Assembly (NCBI GenBank): GCA_900551975.1
Contig: URYA01000018.1
Location: forward strand, 1-15,700
Direction of reading: 5' to 3'
Length of the DNA stretch: 15,700 nucleotides
From: an uncultured Collinsella sp.
Lineage (GTDB): Bacteria > Actinomycetota > Coriobacteriia > Coriobacteriales > Coriobacteriaceae
This document shows, one piece after another, positions 8,304-14,992 of this stretch (position 1 is the first letter of the stretch; the number at the start of each line of letters is the position of its first letter). Under the pieces are notes generated by a model. That model was given only the letters and a program-made list of their open reading frames with translations. It searched no databases and had not been told where the DNA came from. Made by a program: the position numbers and the translations under genes.

Positions 8304-9112
8304 GTGAGCGCCTGACCGACAACCCCTCGCTCTTTAGGCTTCGTGTTCGCTATGGCAAGCGCGATCGCCTTAAGTACCTGGGCCATCTCGAAGTGATCCA
8401 TACCATTGAGCGCATCGTGCGCCGTGCGGGACTTCCCTATGCCGTCACGCAGGGCTTCTCTCCGCACATGCGCGTGGGCTTCTCTTCGGCGCTACCGGTT
8501 GGCACGTCGTCGACCTGCGAGTGGTATGACCTGTTTATGACCGAGTTCGTGGCGCTCGACGAGGCGTTTGAGCGCCTGTCTGTGGCGTCTCCGGCTGATC
8601 TGGCGCCTATCGAGGCGGCGTACATCGACGTGCGCACGCCGGCGTTGACGGCGCAGCTCACGCGCCTGTCGTATCGCATCGACCTGCATCTGGACCCCGA
8701 GGCGCCCGTAAGCGCCGACGAGGTGCGTCGTGCGATCGACACGCTGCGCGCAGACCATGGCATCGACTACGCGCGTGGCAAAAAGAGCAAGCGCTTGGAT
8801 TTGGATCACACACTCGTGGGCTATGAGCTCACGGCGGGGGAGCGCCCGGACCATTTGGTGCTCATGCTCGACACCCATGCCGACAACGAGGGCTCCATGC
8901 GTCCGGAAATTTTGCTTTCCGCTGCTGATGTTTTGTTGCAGGGCTTGACCCCGGGCGTGGATGCACCTATTGTTTCCACCGGTATGCAAGACCTCGTGAC
9001 CATCTGCTCCTACGATGTCGAGCGTCAGAATCAAGCATGCGAGGACGACGAGGGCCGACTCGTCAGCCCCATACCTGTGCGAACTTGTGGATTTGCTCCA
9101 CATACTCGTTGA
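8300..9112 (+). CDS. TIGR03936 (DUF2344) radical SAM-linked protein
   Basis: Protein of unknown function that in many bacteria is fused to, or encoded next to, the TIGR03960 radical SAM protein. It has 270 residues. The start codon overlaps the previous stop as ATGA, so translation is coupled. The N-terminal signature is clear: LRVRYGKRDRLKYLGHLEVI, then RRAGLPYAVTQGFSPHMRVG and FSSALPVGTSS. A more variable alpha/beta part follows, with GYEL and LVLMLDTHADNEGSMRP. The last 30 residues are not recognised. It is probably a substrate- or RNA-handling partner of the radical SAM enzyme, but that is a guess from linkage. It is the last gene of the shape operon, and its stop codon is shared with the -35 box of the rplU promoter. 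Confidence 0.86.
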   Translation: MSERLTDNPSLFRLRVRYGKRDRLKYLGHLEVIHTIERIVRRAGLPYAVTQGFSPHMRVGFSSALPVGTSSTCEWYDLFMTEFVALDEAFERLSVASPADLAPIEAAYIDVRTPALTAQLTRLSYRIDLHLDPEAPVSADEVRRAIDTLRADHGIDYARGKKSKRLDLDHTLVGYELTAGERPDHLVLMLDTHADNEGSMRPEILLSAADVLLQGLTPGVDAPIVSTGMQDLVTICSYDVERQNQACEDDEGRLVSPIPVRTCGFAPHTR

Positions 9113-9137
9113 CGGGGGTATTTTCGCCTGCTACTAT
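9109..9137 (+). promoter_or_regulatory. Promoter for rplU-rpmA
   Basis: TTGACG at 9109-9114 and TACTAT at 9132-9137 are separated by exactly 17 bases, close to the sigma-70 consensus. The -35 box contains the TGA stop of the preceding gene. The predicted transcript starts near 9144, about 35 bases before rplU, too short for the structured L21 leader known from Firmicutes. Confidence 0.8.
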
Positions 9138-9179
9138 ATTCGGCTGTTGCACTAACTGATGCATGAAGGGCAAGTAAAC

Positions 9180-9554
9180 ATGTACGCAATCGTTAACACG
9201 GGCGGCAAGCAGTACAAGGTCGCCACCGACGATGTCATCACCGTCGAGAAGATCGAGGGCAATGAGGGCGACAAGGTCACCCTGCCGGTTATCTTCCTCA
9301 ACGATGGTAAGAAGATCGTCACCGATCCCGACAAGCTGGCCAAGGCCAAGGTTACCGCTCAGATCGTTGAGCAGTTCAAGGGCGAGAAGCAGCTGGTCTT
9401 CAAGTTCCACAAGCGCAAGCGCTATCGTCGTCTGAAGGGTCACCGTCAGCAGCTCACCAAGCTGAAGATCGTGAAGGTTCAGGCTACCTCCCGCGCCAAG
9501 AAGGCTGTCAAGGCAGAGGCTGAGGCTGTTGCCGAGGCTCCCGTCGCCGAGTAG
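9180..9554 (+). CDS. rplU: 50S ribosomal protein L21
   Basis: Large-subunit protein that binds 23S rRNA and contacts L20. It has 124 residues beginning MYAIVNTGGKQYKVA, the standard L21 N-terminus, with the conserved RRLKGHRQQLTKLKI block at about 84-98 and a KFHKRKRYR stretch before it. The ATG at 9180 is chosen because it gives the family N-terminus and has GAAGGG at 9165-9170 upstream; an in-frame ATG at 9159 would add seven unrelated residues and overlap that Shine-Dalgarno site. The last 20 residues form an Ala/Glu/Val tail (EAEAVAEAPVAE) beyond the usual L21 length of about 103. rpmA lies 33 bases downstream, as almost always. Confidence 0.97.
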   Translation: MYAIVNTGGKQYKVATDDVITVEKIEGNEGDKVTLPVIFLNDGKKIVTDPDKLAKAKVTAQIVEQFKGEKQLVFKFHKRKRYRRLKGHRQQLTKLKIVKVQATSRAKKAVKAEAEAVAEAPVAE

Positions 9555-9587
9555 ATTACACTCGTAACGAAAGAGTAGGTATACACA

Positions 9588-9845
9588 ATGGCACACAAAA
9601 AAGGACTCGGTTCCTCCCGTAATGGCCGTGACTCCCGCGGTCAGCGCCTTGGCACGAAGCGCTATGCCGGCCAGACGGTAACCACGGGCACGATTCTCGT
9701 CCGTCAGCACGGCACGCACATCCACCCGGGTGAGAACGTTGGCCGTGGCAAGGACGACACGCTGTTCGCGCTGGTCGACGGTACCGTTGAGTTCCACAAG
9801 GGTATCAAGCACAGGGTCAGCGTACGCCCGCTCGCGAACGCGTAA
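9588..9845 (+). CDS. rpmA: 50S ribosomal protein L27
   Basis: Large-subunit protein whose N-terminus reaches the peptidyl transferase centre. It has 85 residues beginning MAHKKGLGSSRNGRDSRGQR, with the conserved AGQTVTTGTILVRQHGT and HPGENVGRGKDDTLFAL blocks. It starts directly with the mature-type AHKKG end. It lacks the cleaved N-terminal extension found in Firmicutes, and there is no prp protease gene between it and rplU, which is consistent. The Shine-Dalgarno signal is weak (AAAGAG near 9570-9575), so it may depend on coupling or high mRNA level from the rplU promoter. Confidence 0.98.
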   Translation: MAHKKGLGSSRNGRDSRGQRLGTKRYAGQTVTTGTILVRQHGTHIHPGENVGRGKDDTLFALVDGTVEFHKGIKHRVSVRPLANA

Positions 9846-9870
9846 TTCACCCTTCATAGAGCACATATGT

Positions 9871-9913
9871 GGGAGGCACTTGAGTTTTAGGATTCAAGGG
9901 TCTCCCTCTTTTT
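9871..9913 (+). terminator. Hairpin terminator or attenuator between rpmA and obgE
   Basis: The arms 9871-9884 and 9893-9906 pair over 14 positions with one A/G mismatch and two G-T pairs, around an 8-base loop TTTTAGGA. A T-rich run (TCTTTTT, 9907-9913) follows. This has the form of a rho-independent terminator. The obgE Shine-Dalgarno site begins only 4 bases later, so no promoter fits after it; partial read-through is likely. Confidence 0.78.
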
Positions 9914-9929
9914 GTAGGAGGCGATTCTG

Positions 9930-11396
9930 TTGTCACAGTTCACCGATATCAGCCGCATTAACGTGTGCGGCGGCGACGGCGGAGCCGGATGCATGTCGTT
10001 TAGGCGCGAGGCATTTGTCCCCAAGGGCGGCCCCGATGGCGGCGACGGCGGTCGTGGCGGCAATGTCGTCATCCAGGCCGATGCTCAGCTGTCTTCGCTG
10101 ATCGATTACCGCTTTAAGCATCACTTCCGCGCCGAGCGCGGCACGCACGGGCAGGGTGCCCGTCGTAACGGTAAGAGCGGCGAGGACCTGATTCTCAAGG
10201 TTCCTATGGGTACCGTGGTGCGCGAGCTCGACCCCGAGACGCAGACCCCGATGTTCGAGATTGCCGATCTGGTGCACGATGGCGAGCGCGTTGTCGTGGC
10301 GCCCGGCGGTGCCGGTGGCCTGGGCAACACGCACTTTGTGACGTCGGTGCGCCGCGCGCCCGCGTTTGCTCAGCTGGGCGAACCGGCCGAGGAGCACTGG
10401 ATTGAGCTCGAGATGAAGCTTATGGCCGATGCCGCGCTCGTGGGCTTCCCCTCGGTAGGCAAGTCCTCACTCATCGCGCGCATGAGTGCCGCCCGTCCCA
10501 AGATTGCCGACTACCCGTTTACCACGCTCGTGCCGAACCTCGGCATGGTGCGTGCCGGCGAATATTCTTACGTCGTTGCCGACGTCCCCGGTCTCATCGA
10601 GGGCGCGAGCGAGGGCAAGGGCTTGGGTCACCAGTTCCTGCGCCACATTGAGCGTACGGCCCTGATCATGCACGTCGTCGACATGACGGGTGGTTTTGAG
10701 GATCGCGATCCGGTTGAGGACTACCGCATCATCAACCGTGAGCTCGAGCAGTATGGTGCCGAGCTTTCGGAGCGTCCGCAGATCGTCGTTGCCAACAAGT
10801 GCGACGCGCCGGGCACGGCCGACAAGATTGCCGACCTCAAGCGCGCAGCGCTCGACGATGGACATATGTTCTTTGCCGTGTCTGCTGTGACGGGCGCCGG
10901 CCTCAACACGCTGATGCTTGCCGTGGGCGAGCAGGTGGCTAAGCTGCGCGCCGAGTTGGCTGTCTCGGATGAGCCGGTCGTTCTGCGCGACGATGAGTGG
11001 GAGCGCCGCCGCCTGCAGCGTGAGAAGCGTTTCCGCATTGTCCAGGAAGAGCCCGGTGCCTTCCGCGTGGTCGGTCGTGTCATCGAGCGCATGGTCATCC
11101 AGACCGACTGGGAAAATGAGGAGGCCGTCATTTACCTGCAGCATAAGTTTGCGCGTATGGGTGTTGACGACGCGCTCGAGAAGGCCGGTTGCCGTGCGGG
11201 CGACGAGGTCCGCATTTGCCAGCGCGCCTTCGACTTTGAGGGCGCCGAGGACTTCTCGGAGTACGAGGAACTCGAGGATGCTGGCGAGGACGTTGCCGTT
11301 GAAGCCGTTGACGTGGCCGATGCTGCGGATGAGGGCGTCGAGGTTGTCGATGCGGCGGATGCCGAGGACGATGCCGAGACCTCGGAGGGCGAGTAA
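9930..11396 (+). CDS. obgE: GTPase Obg (ObgE/CgtA)
   Basis: Essential GTPase that binds the 50S subunit late in assembly and links ribosome maturation to stress and cell cycle. It has 488 residues. The TTG start at 9930 has GGAGG at 9917-9921, 8 bases upstream. Order of domains: Gly-rich Obg fold (about 1-160, GGDGGAGCMSFRREAFVPKG and KGGPDGGDGGRGG), then the G domain with G1 GFPSVGKSS at 172-180, DVPG at 218-221 and NKCD at 289-292. An OCT domain follows (about 345-430, FRVVGRVIERMV). The last 55 residues are a very acidic tail of Glu, Asp, Ala and Val with short internal repeats, as in other Obg proteins but long. Three bases separate it from nadD. Confidence 0.97.
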   Translation: MSQFTDISRINVCGGDGGAGCMSFRREAFVPKGGPDGGDGGRGGNVVIQADAQLSSLIDYRFKHHFRAERGTHGQGARRNGKSGEDLILKVPMGTVVRELDPETQTPMFEIADLVHDGERVVVAPGGAGGLGNTHFVTSVRRAPAFAQLGEPAEEHWIELEMKLMADAALVGFPSVGKSSLIARMSAARPKIADYPFTTLVPNLGMVRAGEYSYVVADVPGLIEGASEGKGLGHQFLRHIERTALIMHVVDMTGGFEDRDPVEDYRIINRELEQYGAELSERPQIVVANKCDAPGTADKIADLKRAALDDGHMFFAVSAVTGAGLNTLMLAVGEQVAKLRAELAVSDEPVVLRDDEWERRRLQREKRFRIVQEEPGAFRVVGRVIERMVIQTDWENEEAVIYLQHKFARMGVDDALEKAGCRAGDEVRICQRAFDFEGAEDFSEYEELEDAGEDVAVEAVDVADAADEGVEVVDAADAEDDAETSEGE

Positions 11397-11399
11397 GCC

Positions 11400-12077
11400 A
11401 TGTCGCTGCGCGGTGGAATCGGTCTGCCCGAGCTTCCTCTAGAGGACGGGCAGGAGTTTAGGCTCGGCATTATGGGTGGCACCTTTGATCCCATCCATTA
11501 CGGGCACCTGGTGACCGCCGAGCAGGCGCGCGAGTCGCTCGATTTGGACGCTGTGCTCTTTATGCCGGCGGGCTCTCCTGCCTTTAAGCTTGACAAGCCG
11601 GTGACGCCTGCCGAGGACCGTTACGCCATGACGGTCCTCGCCACCGCCGCGAACCCGGCCTTTTTGGCGAGCCGGTTCGAGATCGACCGTCCGGGCGTAA
11701 CCTATACGGCCGATACGCTTCATGCCCTTCGCGATTTTTACCCGCCGCAGGTAAAGCTCTACTTTATTACGGGCGCCGACGCGATTATCGATATTGTGAC
11801 CTGGCATGATGCCGAACGAATCGCTGAGCTTGCCACCTTTATTGCTGCGACGCGACCGGGCTTTGATATCGATACGGCGCGTGCCCGAATCAAAGAGTCG
11901 GGACTGCCGTTCGACGTGCGCTATATTCAGATTCCGGCGCTGGCGATCAGCTCGACGAACATTCGTAAGCGAGTTGCCCGCGGCATGAGCGTGCGCTATC
12001 TTACGAGCGAGTCCGTGCTCGGCTACATTCGCAAACGCAGGCTATATGCCGATTTGGGCCAAGAAGATTTTGAGTGA
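11400..12077 (+). CDS. nadD: Nicotinate-nucleotide adenylyltransferase
   Basis: Cytoplasmic enzyme of NAD synthesis that joins nicotinate mononucleotide and ATP to give deamido-NAD. It has 225 residues. The nucleotidyltransferase motif GGTFDPIHYGH is at 26-36 and the second motif ISSTNIRKR begins at 183, both intact. Conserved FMPAGSPAFK and TGADAI elements lie between. The ATG at 11400 has GGAGGG (11384-11389), placed within the end of obgE, at 10 bases, so the two are likely translated together. About 20 residues precede the Rossmann start; there is no better in-frame start before the motif. It is followed 12 bases later by yqeK, the usual neighbour. Confidence 0.96.
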   Translation: MSLRGGIGLPELPLEDGQEFRLGIMGGTFDPIHYGHLVTAEQARESLDLDAVLFMPAGSPAFKLDKPVTPAEDRYAMTVLATAANPAFLASRFEIDRPGVTYTADTLHALRDFYPPQVKLYFITGADAIIDIVTWHDAERIAELATFIAATRPGFDIDTARARIKESGLPFDVRYIQIPALAISSTNIRKRVARGMSVRYLTSESVLGYIRKRRLYADLGQEDFE

Positions 12078-12089
12078 TGGGGGTCTACG

Positions 12090-12698
12090 TTGTCGGTAGA
12101 GGATCAGTTTGAGGGCGATGAGCGCGCGCTGCTCAAGCGCATTCAAGAGCTGCTCGATGTTCGCATGAAGGATAAGCGCAAGCGCTATGTGCATTCGCTG
12201 GGTGTTGCCGAGACCGCACTTCATCTGGCCGAGGTCTACGGCGTTGACCGCTTTGATGCCGCTGCCGCCGGCCTGATCCATGACTGGGACAAGGTGCTCT
12301 CCGACGATGAGCTGGTCACGCGCGCTCTGCATTACGGCATTAAGATTGCCGGCTCTCCGTCTGCCGCGACGCCGCTTTTGCATGGCCCGGTTGCCGCCTA
12401 TGAGCTTCCGCAGCTCTTTCCCGAGCTGTCGTCGGCGGTCTTTCAGGCTGTCGACCGTCACACCGTGGGTGCCTGCGACATGACGCCGCTCGATATGGTG
12501 GTCTTTGTGGCGGATGCCATCGAGCCCAACCGTCACGGTGACTATGCCCATGCGCTGCGCAAGATGGTGGGGAAGTCCTCGCTCGACGAGTTGTTCTTCT
12601 CCTGTTTTGCGCAGGGTCTGGTCTATGTGATCCAGTCCGGGCGTTATCTTTATCCCACGGCTATTACGATTTACAACCATTACGCCCAGCTGCGCTAG
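12090..12698 (+). CDS. yqeK: YqeK-type HD-domain hydrolase (probable Ap4A hydrolase)
   Basis: HD-superfamily metal-dependent phosphohydrolase; YqeK proteins cleave diadenosine tetraphosphate symmetrically to ADP. It has 202 residues. The TTG start has GGGGG at 12079-12083, 6 bases upstream. Metal-binding residues are visible: His35 in RKRYVHSLGVAE-like context, His64-Asp65 in GLIHDWDK, His98 in LLHGPVAAYEL, His124 in DRHTVG and Asp142 in VFVADAIEP. These fit the HD pattern of the family. It stands between nadD and rsfS, as in Bacillus and many other Gram-positives. The substrate is inferred from the family. The next gene is 27 bases downstream. Confidence 0.92.
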   Translation: MSVEDQFEGDERALLKRIQELLDVRMKDKRKRYVHSLGVAETALHLAEVYGVDRFDAAAAGLIHDWDKVLSDDELVTRALHYGIKIAGSPSAATPLLHGPVAAYELPQLFPELSSAVFQAVDRHTVGACDMTPLDMVVFVADAIEPNRHGDYAHALRKMVGKSSLDELFFSCFAQGLVYVIQSGRYLYPTAITIYNHYAQLR

Positions 12699-12725
12699 CT
12701 CGGGCTGTCTAGAAAGAGGTATTCC

Positions 12726-13181
12726 ATGGCCGACGAGACCATGACCGACGAGCAGATTCTTGAAGGTGTGGAGCACAAGAGCTTCGCCGCCACGTCCGAC
12801 CGCACTGCCGCCTCGCTGTCCGCGAGCGGTGTCGCCGCCGAGGATGTAGCCCGCGCCGCCGCGCAGGCCGCCTACGACAAGAAGGGCGAGGACGTTCAGG
12901 TGCTCGACCTGACCGAGCTTTCCGACGTATGCGACTACTTTGTGCTTGCCACCGGTGCCAACAACCGCCAGGTCGATTCTATCGTCGACGAGATCGAGGA
13001 GAAGGTCGCCGAGGCATGCGGTGAGCATCCGTTCTCCATCGAGGGCCGCGAGCAGAAGACCTGGATGCTCATGGACTACGGTTCGGTTGTCGTCCACGTC
13101 TTCACTCCCGAAGCCCGCGACTTCTACCGCCTCGAGAAACTCTGGGGAGACGCCCCCCAGCTCCCCCTCAACCTCCTCTAG
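12726..13181 (+). CDS. rsfS: Ribosomal silencing factor RsfS
   Basis: Binds L14 on the 50S subunit and blocks subunit joining when nutrients fall. It has 151 residues. The RsfS core runs from about residue 38 to the end: AAQAAYDKKGEDVQVLDL, then CDYFVLATGANNRQVDSI, WMLMDYGSVVVHVF and the C-terminal RLEKLWGDAP, all typical. About 37 residues of Ala/Ser/Glu-rich sequence precede the core, making the protein longer than the usual 105-120. The ATG at 12726 has AAAGAGG (12713-12719) upstream; no start closer to the core has a clear ribosome site. It is the last gene of the obgE group and is followed by a strong terminator. Confidence 0.95.
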   Translation: MADETMTDEQILEGVEHKSFAATSDRTAASLSASGVAAEDVARAAAQAAYDKKGEDVQVLDLTELSDVCDYFVLATGANNRQVDSIVDEIEEKVAEACGEHPFSIEGREQKTWMLMDYGSVVVHVFTPEARDFYRLEKLWGDAPQLPLNLL

Positions 13182-13222
13182 TAGCTCATTTAAGACGGGG
13201 TTTATGTACCCTCACGCATATC

Positions 13223-13265
13223 GCCGGGCAGTTGCGGTTTTCCGCACCTGCCCGGCTTTCTTTTT
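13223..13265 (+). terminator. Rho-independent terminator after rsfS
   Basis: GCCGGGCAG (13223-13231) pairs perfectly with CTGCCCGGC (13248-13256). After one T/C mismatch, TGCGG pairs with CCGCA around a TTTT loop. The run TTTCTTTTT follows (13257-13265). It ends the plus-strand operon. dinB converges from the right; there is no A-rich left flank, so it is probably effective only on the plus strand. Confidence 0.93.
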
Positions 13266-13277
13266 GCCCAAAGGCGG

Positions 13278-14531
13278 TTAATCGTTGAAGCGGGATTGGC
13301 GGCCGAAGGATAGGGCGGTGTCGCCGAATTTGTCTCGGACGGCGTCGATGGCGACGGAGAGGTCGCGTCGGTCGCTGGATTGGGCTCCGCGGTCGTCGAC
13401 TTCGCAGAACAGGTCGGTTTGGATGCCGCCTTGGTGGTCGAAGTCGCTCATGCCGATGCCCGCTAAGCGAACATGCATGCCTTCCTGCCAGATGTTGTCG
13501 AGCAGTTCGAGTGCAACCGCCACGAAGATGTTCTCATCGTCGGTCGGATGAGGCAGCCGGCGCTGTGCCGTACGCCCGCTGCCATACGAATACTTAAGCT
13601 TGAGCGTCACCGTGGCGCCTGTTAGTCCCTGACGGCGCAGACGGCGTCCCACTGACTCTCCCAACAGCGCAATCGCCGCCTCAATATCCCCACGCTCAGT
13701 CAAATCTTTCGCAAAGGTGCGTTCATTGCTGACCGACTTGACCTCGCGCTCTTCATCGAGGCTCGTGACTTCAGAGATTTCGAGTCCCAGCGCACGCTGA
13801 CGCATGCGCTCGCCATTGACGCCAAAAATAGAGGCCAAGGTGGATTCCGGTGCACGTGATAGCTCGCCGAGGGTGTAGATGCGCATGCGGCGCAGTCGCT
13901 CCTCGGCCGAGCGCCCGATGCCGCTCATGGCAGATACCGGCAGCGCGGCCAAAAAGCGCTGTTCCGTCCCAGGGCGCACGATGGTCAGCCCAAACGGTTT
14001 ATCCCGCTCGCTTGCGATCTTTGCGACCGTCTTGTTGCAGCCCACGCCAATGGAGCACGTCACTCCCAGCGCTGCCACGCGGTCGCTTATACGCCGCGCA
14101 ACCAGCAGCGGGTCTTTGGGCGCAAAGCGACCCGGTGTGATATCGATAAAGGCTTCGTCGATGGATACGCGCTCAACGCGCGGGGTCTCGTCGGCGAGAA
14201 TCGCCATGACCTGCGCGCTCACCTCGCGGTAGCGATCAAAGTGCCCGTGCGTCCAAATGGCTTGCGGGCACAAGCGCCGCGCCTCGGCCGAGGCCATGGC
14301 AGAGTGCACGCCAAAGCGACGTGCCTCATACGAACACGTGGACACGACGCCACGCGAATCGGCGTCTCCGCCCACGATGAGCGGCTTTCCGCGCCATTCG
14401 GGATGATCGAGCATCTCCACGCTCGCAAAAAACGCATCAAGGTCCATCAGACCCACCGCCGGACCCGTCCAGGGAGGCGGCGTGACGCCCATGGCATCCT
14501 CATAACCGTATGTATGTTCGCGTCTTTCCAT
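13278..14531 (-). CDS. dinB: DNA polymerase IV (Y-family)
   Basis: Error-prone translesion polymerase. It has 417 residues. The palm residues are intact: Asp30 in LMDLDAFFASVE and Asp125-Glu126 in VSIDEAFID. CSYEARRFGVHSAM and IGVGCNKTVAKIAS are typical, and the helix-hairpin-helix region has MSGIGRSAEERLRRM. A likely beta-clamp motif QTDLF lies at 371-375, followed by a tail DAVRDKFGD seen in many DinB proteins. Start: the longest frame begins at 14531 with no Shine-Dalgarno but with TATACT 6 bases upstream, which could give a leaderless mRNA. The ATG at 14492 has GAGG 5 bases upstream and would remove 13 residues; either is possible. The gene is alone on the minus strand, facing the rsfS terminator. 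Confidence 0.93.
   Translation of the reverse strand: MERREHTYGYEDAMGVTPPPWTGPAVGLMDLDAFFASVEMLDHPEWRGKPLIVGGDADSRGVVSTCSYEARRFGVHSAMASAEARRLCPQAIWTHGHFDRYREVSAQVMAILADETPRVERVSIDEAFIDITPGRFAPKDPLLVARRISDRVAALGVTCSIGVGCNKTVAKIASERDKPFGLTIVRPGTEQRFLAALPVSAMSGIGRSAEERLRRMRIYTLGELSRAPESTLASIFGVNGERMRQRALGLEISEVTSLDEEREVKSVSNERTFAKDLTERGDIEAAIALLGESVGRRLRRQGLTGATVTLKLKYSYGSGRTAQRRLPHPTDDENIFVAVALELLDNIWQEGMHVRLAGIGMSDFDHQGGIQTDLFCEVDDRGAQSSDRRDLSVAIDAVRDKFGDTALSFGRQSRFND
14507..14520 (-). promoter_or_regulatory. Weak LexA-like box at the dinB start
   Basis: On the minus strand CGAACATACATACG agrees at 11 of 14 positions with the palindromic Gram-positive LexA site CGAACATATGTTCG; the left half is perfect and the right half poor. 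It lies just downstream of a TATACT box and upstream of the ATG at 14492. The gene type (dinB) makes SOS control plausible, but the match may be chance. Confidence 0.35.
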
Positions 14532-14537
14532 GTCATG

Positions 14538-14543
14538 AGTATA
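14538..14543 (-). promoter_or_regulatory. Possible -10 box of the dinB promoter
   Basis: The minus strand reads TATACT here, one base from TATAAT. It would place the transcript start at or next to the ATG at 14531. No good -35 box is visible at 16-18 bases, so this is a tentative call. Confidence 0.4.
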
Positions 14544-14575
14544 CCGCGCAGCTCATGTGGGGTGCGTGTATGTGC

Positions 14576-14603
14576 TTGCAAATCCCGAATTCTTGTCTAA
14601 GAT
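14576..14603 (+). promoter_or_regulatory. Possible second, upstream rpsP promoter
   Basis: TTGCAA (14576-14581) and TAAGAT (14598-14603) are 16 bases apart. Both are imperfect. It would add a longer leader to rpsP. The rest of the 200-base dinB-rpsP gap shows only the promoters listed here. Confidence 0.3.
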
Positions 14604-14647
14604 ATGGATTTGCCCTCGACTACACCGAAGAAGTTGGTCTCACGGAC

Positions 14648-14676
14648 TTCACCTGCCCGCGTCGATGGCGTATTAT
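14648..14676 (+). promoter_or_regulatory. Promoter for rpsP-khpA
   Basis: TTCACC (14648-14653) and TATTAT (14671-14676) are separated by 17 bases. The -10 box differs from consensus at one position and the -35 box at two. The predicted start near 14683 leaves a leader of about 50 bases before the rpsP start. Confidence 0.65.
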
Positions 14677-14732
14677 GTTCAACTGTTTGTTTGTAGTTGC
14701 AGCCTAAAGCTGCTTGGTTGGAGGAGTTTCCT

Positions 14733-14975
14733 TTGGCAGTCAAGATTCGCCTTGCTCGTCACGGCGCTAAGAAGCGTCCGTACTACCGTGTCGTCGTCGC
14801 CGATTCCCGCTATCCCCGCGACGGCCGCTTCATCGAGGAGATCGGTACCTACAATCCCTGCGTGAGCCCCGCTGAGATCAAGATCGACGCCGAGCGCGCT
14901 CAGGAGTGGATCAAGACCGGCGCCCAGCCCACCGACACCGTCCGCGCGCTGCTCAAGAGAATCAACGCGATTTGA
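14733..14975 (+). CDS. rpsP: 30S ribosomal protein S16
   Basis: Small-subunit assembly protein that binds 16S rRNA. It has 80 residues beginning MAVKIRLARHGAKKRPYYRV, the classic S16 N-terminus, with DSRYPRDGRFIEEIGTYNP and the C-terminal GAQPTDTVRALLKR block. The TTG at 14733 is the start: GGAGGAG (14720-14726) lies 6 bases upstream. An in-frame ATG at 14697 would add 12 residues unlike any S16 and would include the ribosome site. The length is typical. khpA follows 17 bases later, the usual pairing in Gram-positives. Confidence 0.97.
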   Translation: MAVKIRLARHGAKKRPYYRVVVADSRYPRDGRFIEEIGTYNPCVSPAEIKIDAERAQEWIKTGAQPTDTVRALLKRINAI

Positions 14976-14992
14976 TCCGCGGGGGACAACGC

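Noticed and set aside
9144..9179. Possible L21 leader or riboswitch before rplU
   Set aside because: Only about 35 bases lie between the predicted transcript start and the ATG, with no stable fold visible.
12042..13097. Minus-strand open frame of 351 codons across yqeK and rsfS
   Set aside because: Spans two well-supported genes and their gap, with no motif; a high-G+C shadow.
14560..14650. Small plus-strand frames between dinB and rpsP
   Set aside because: They lack conserved residues and ribosome sites, and run through the promoter and Shine-Dalgarno site of rpsP.
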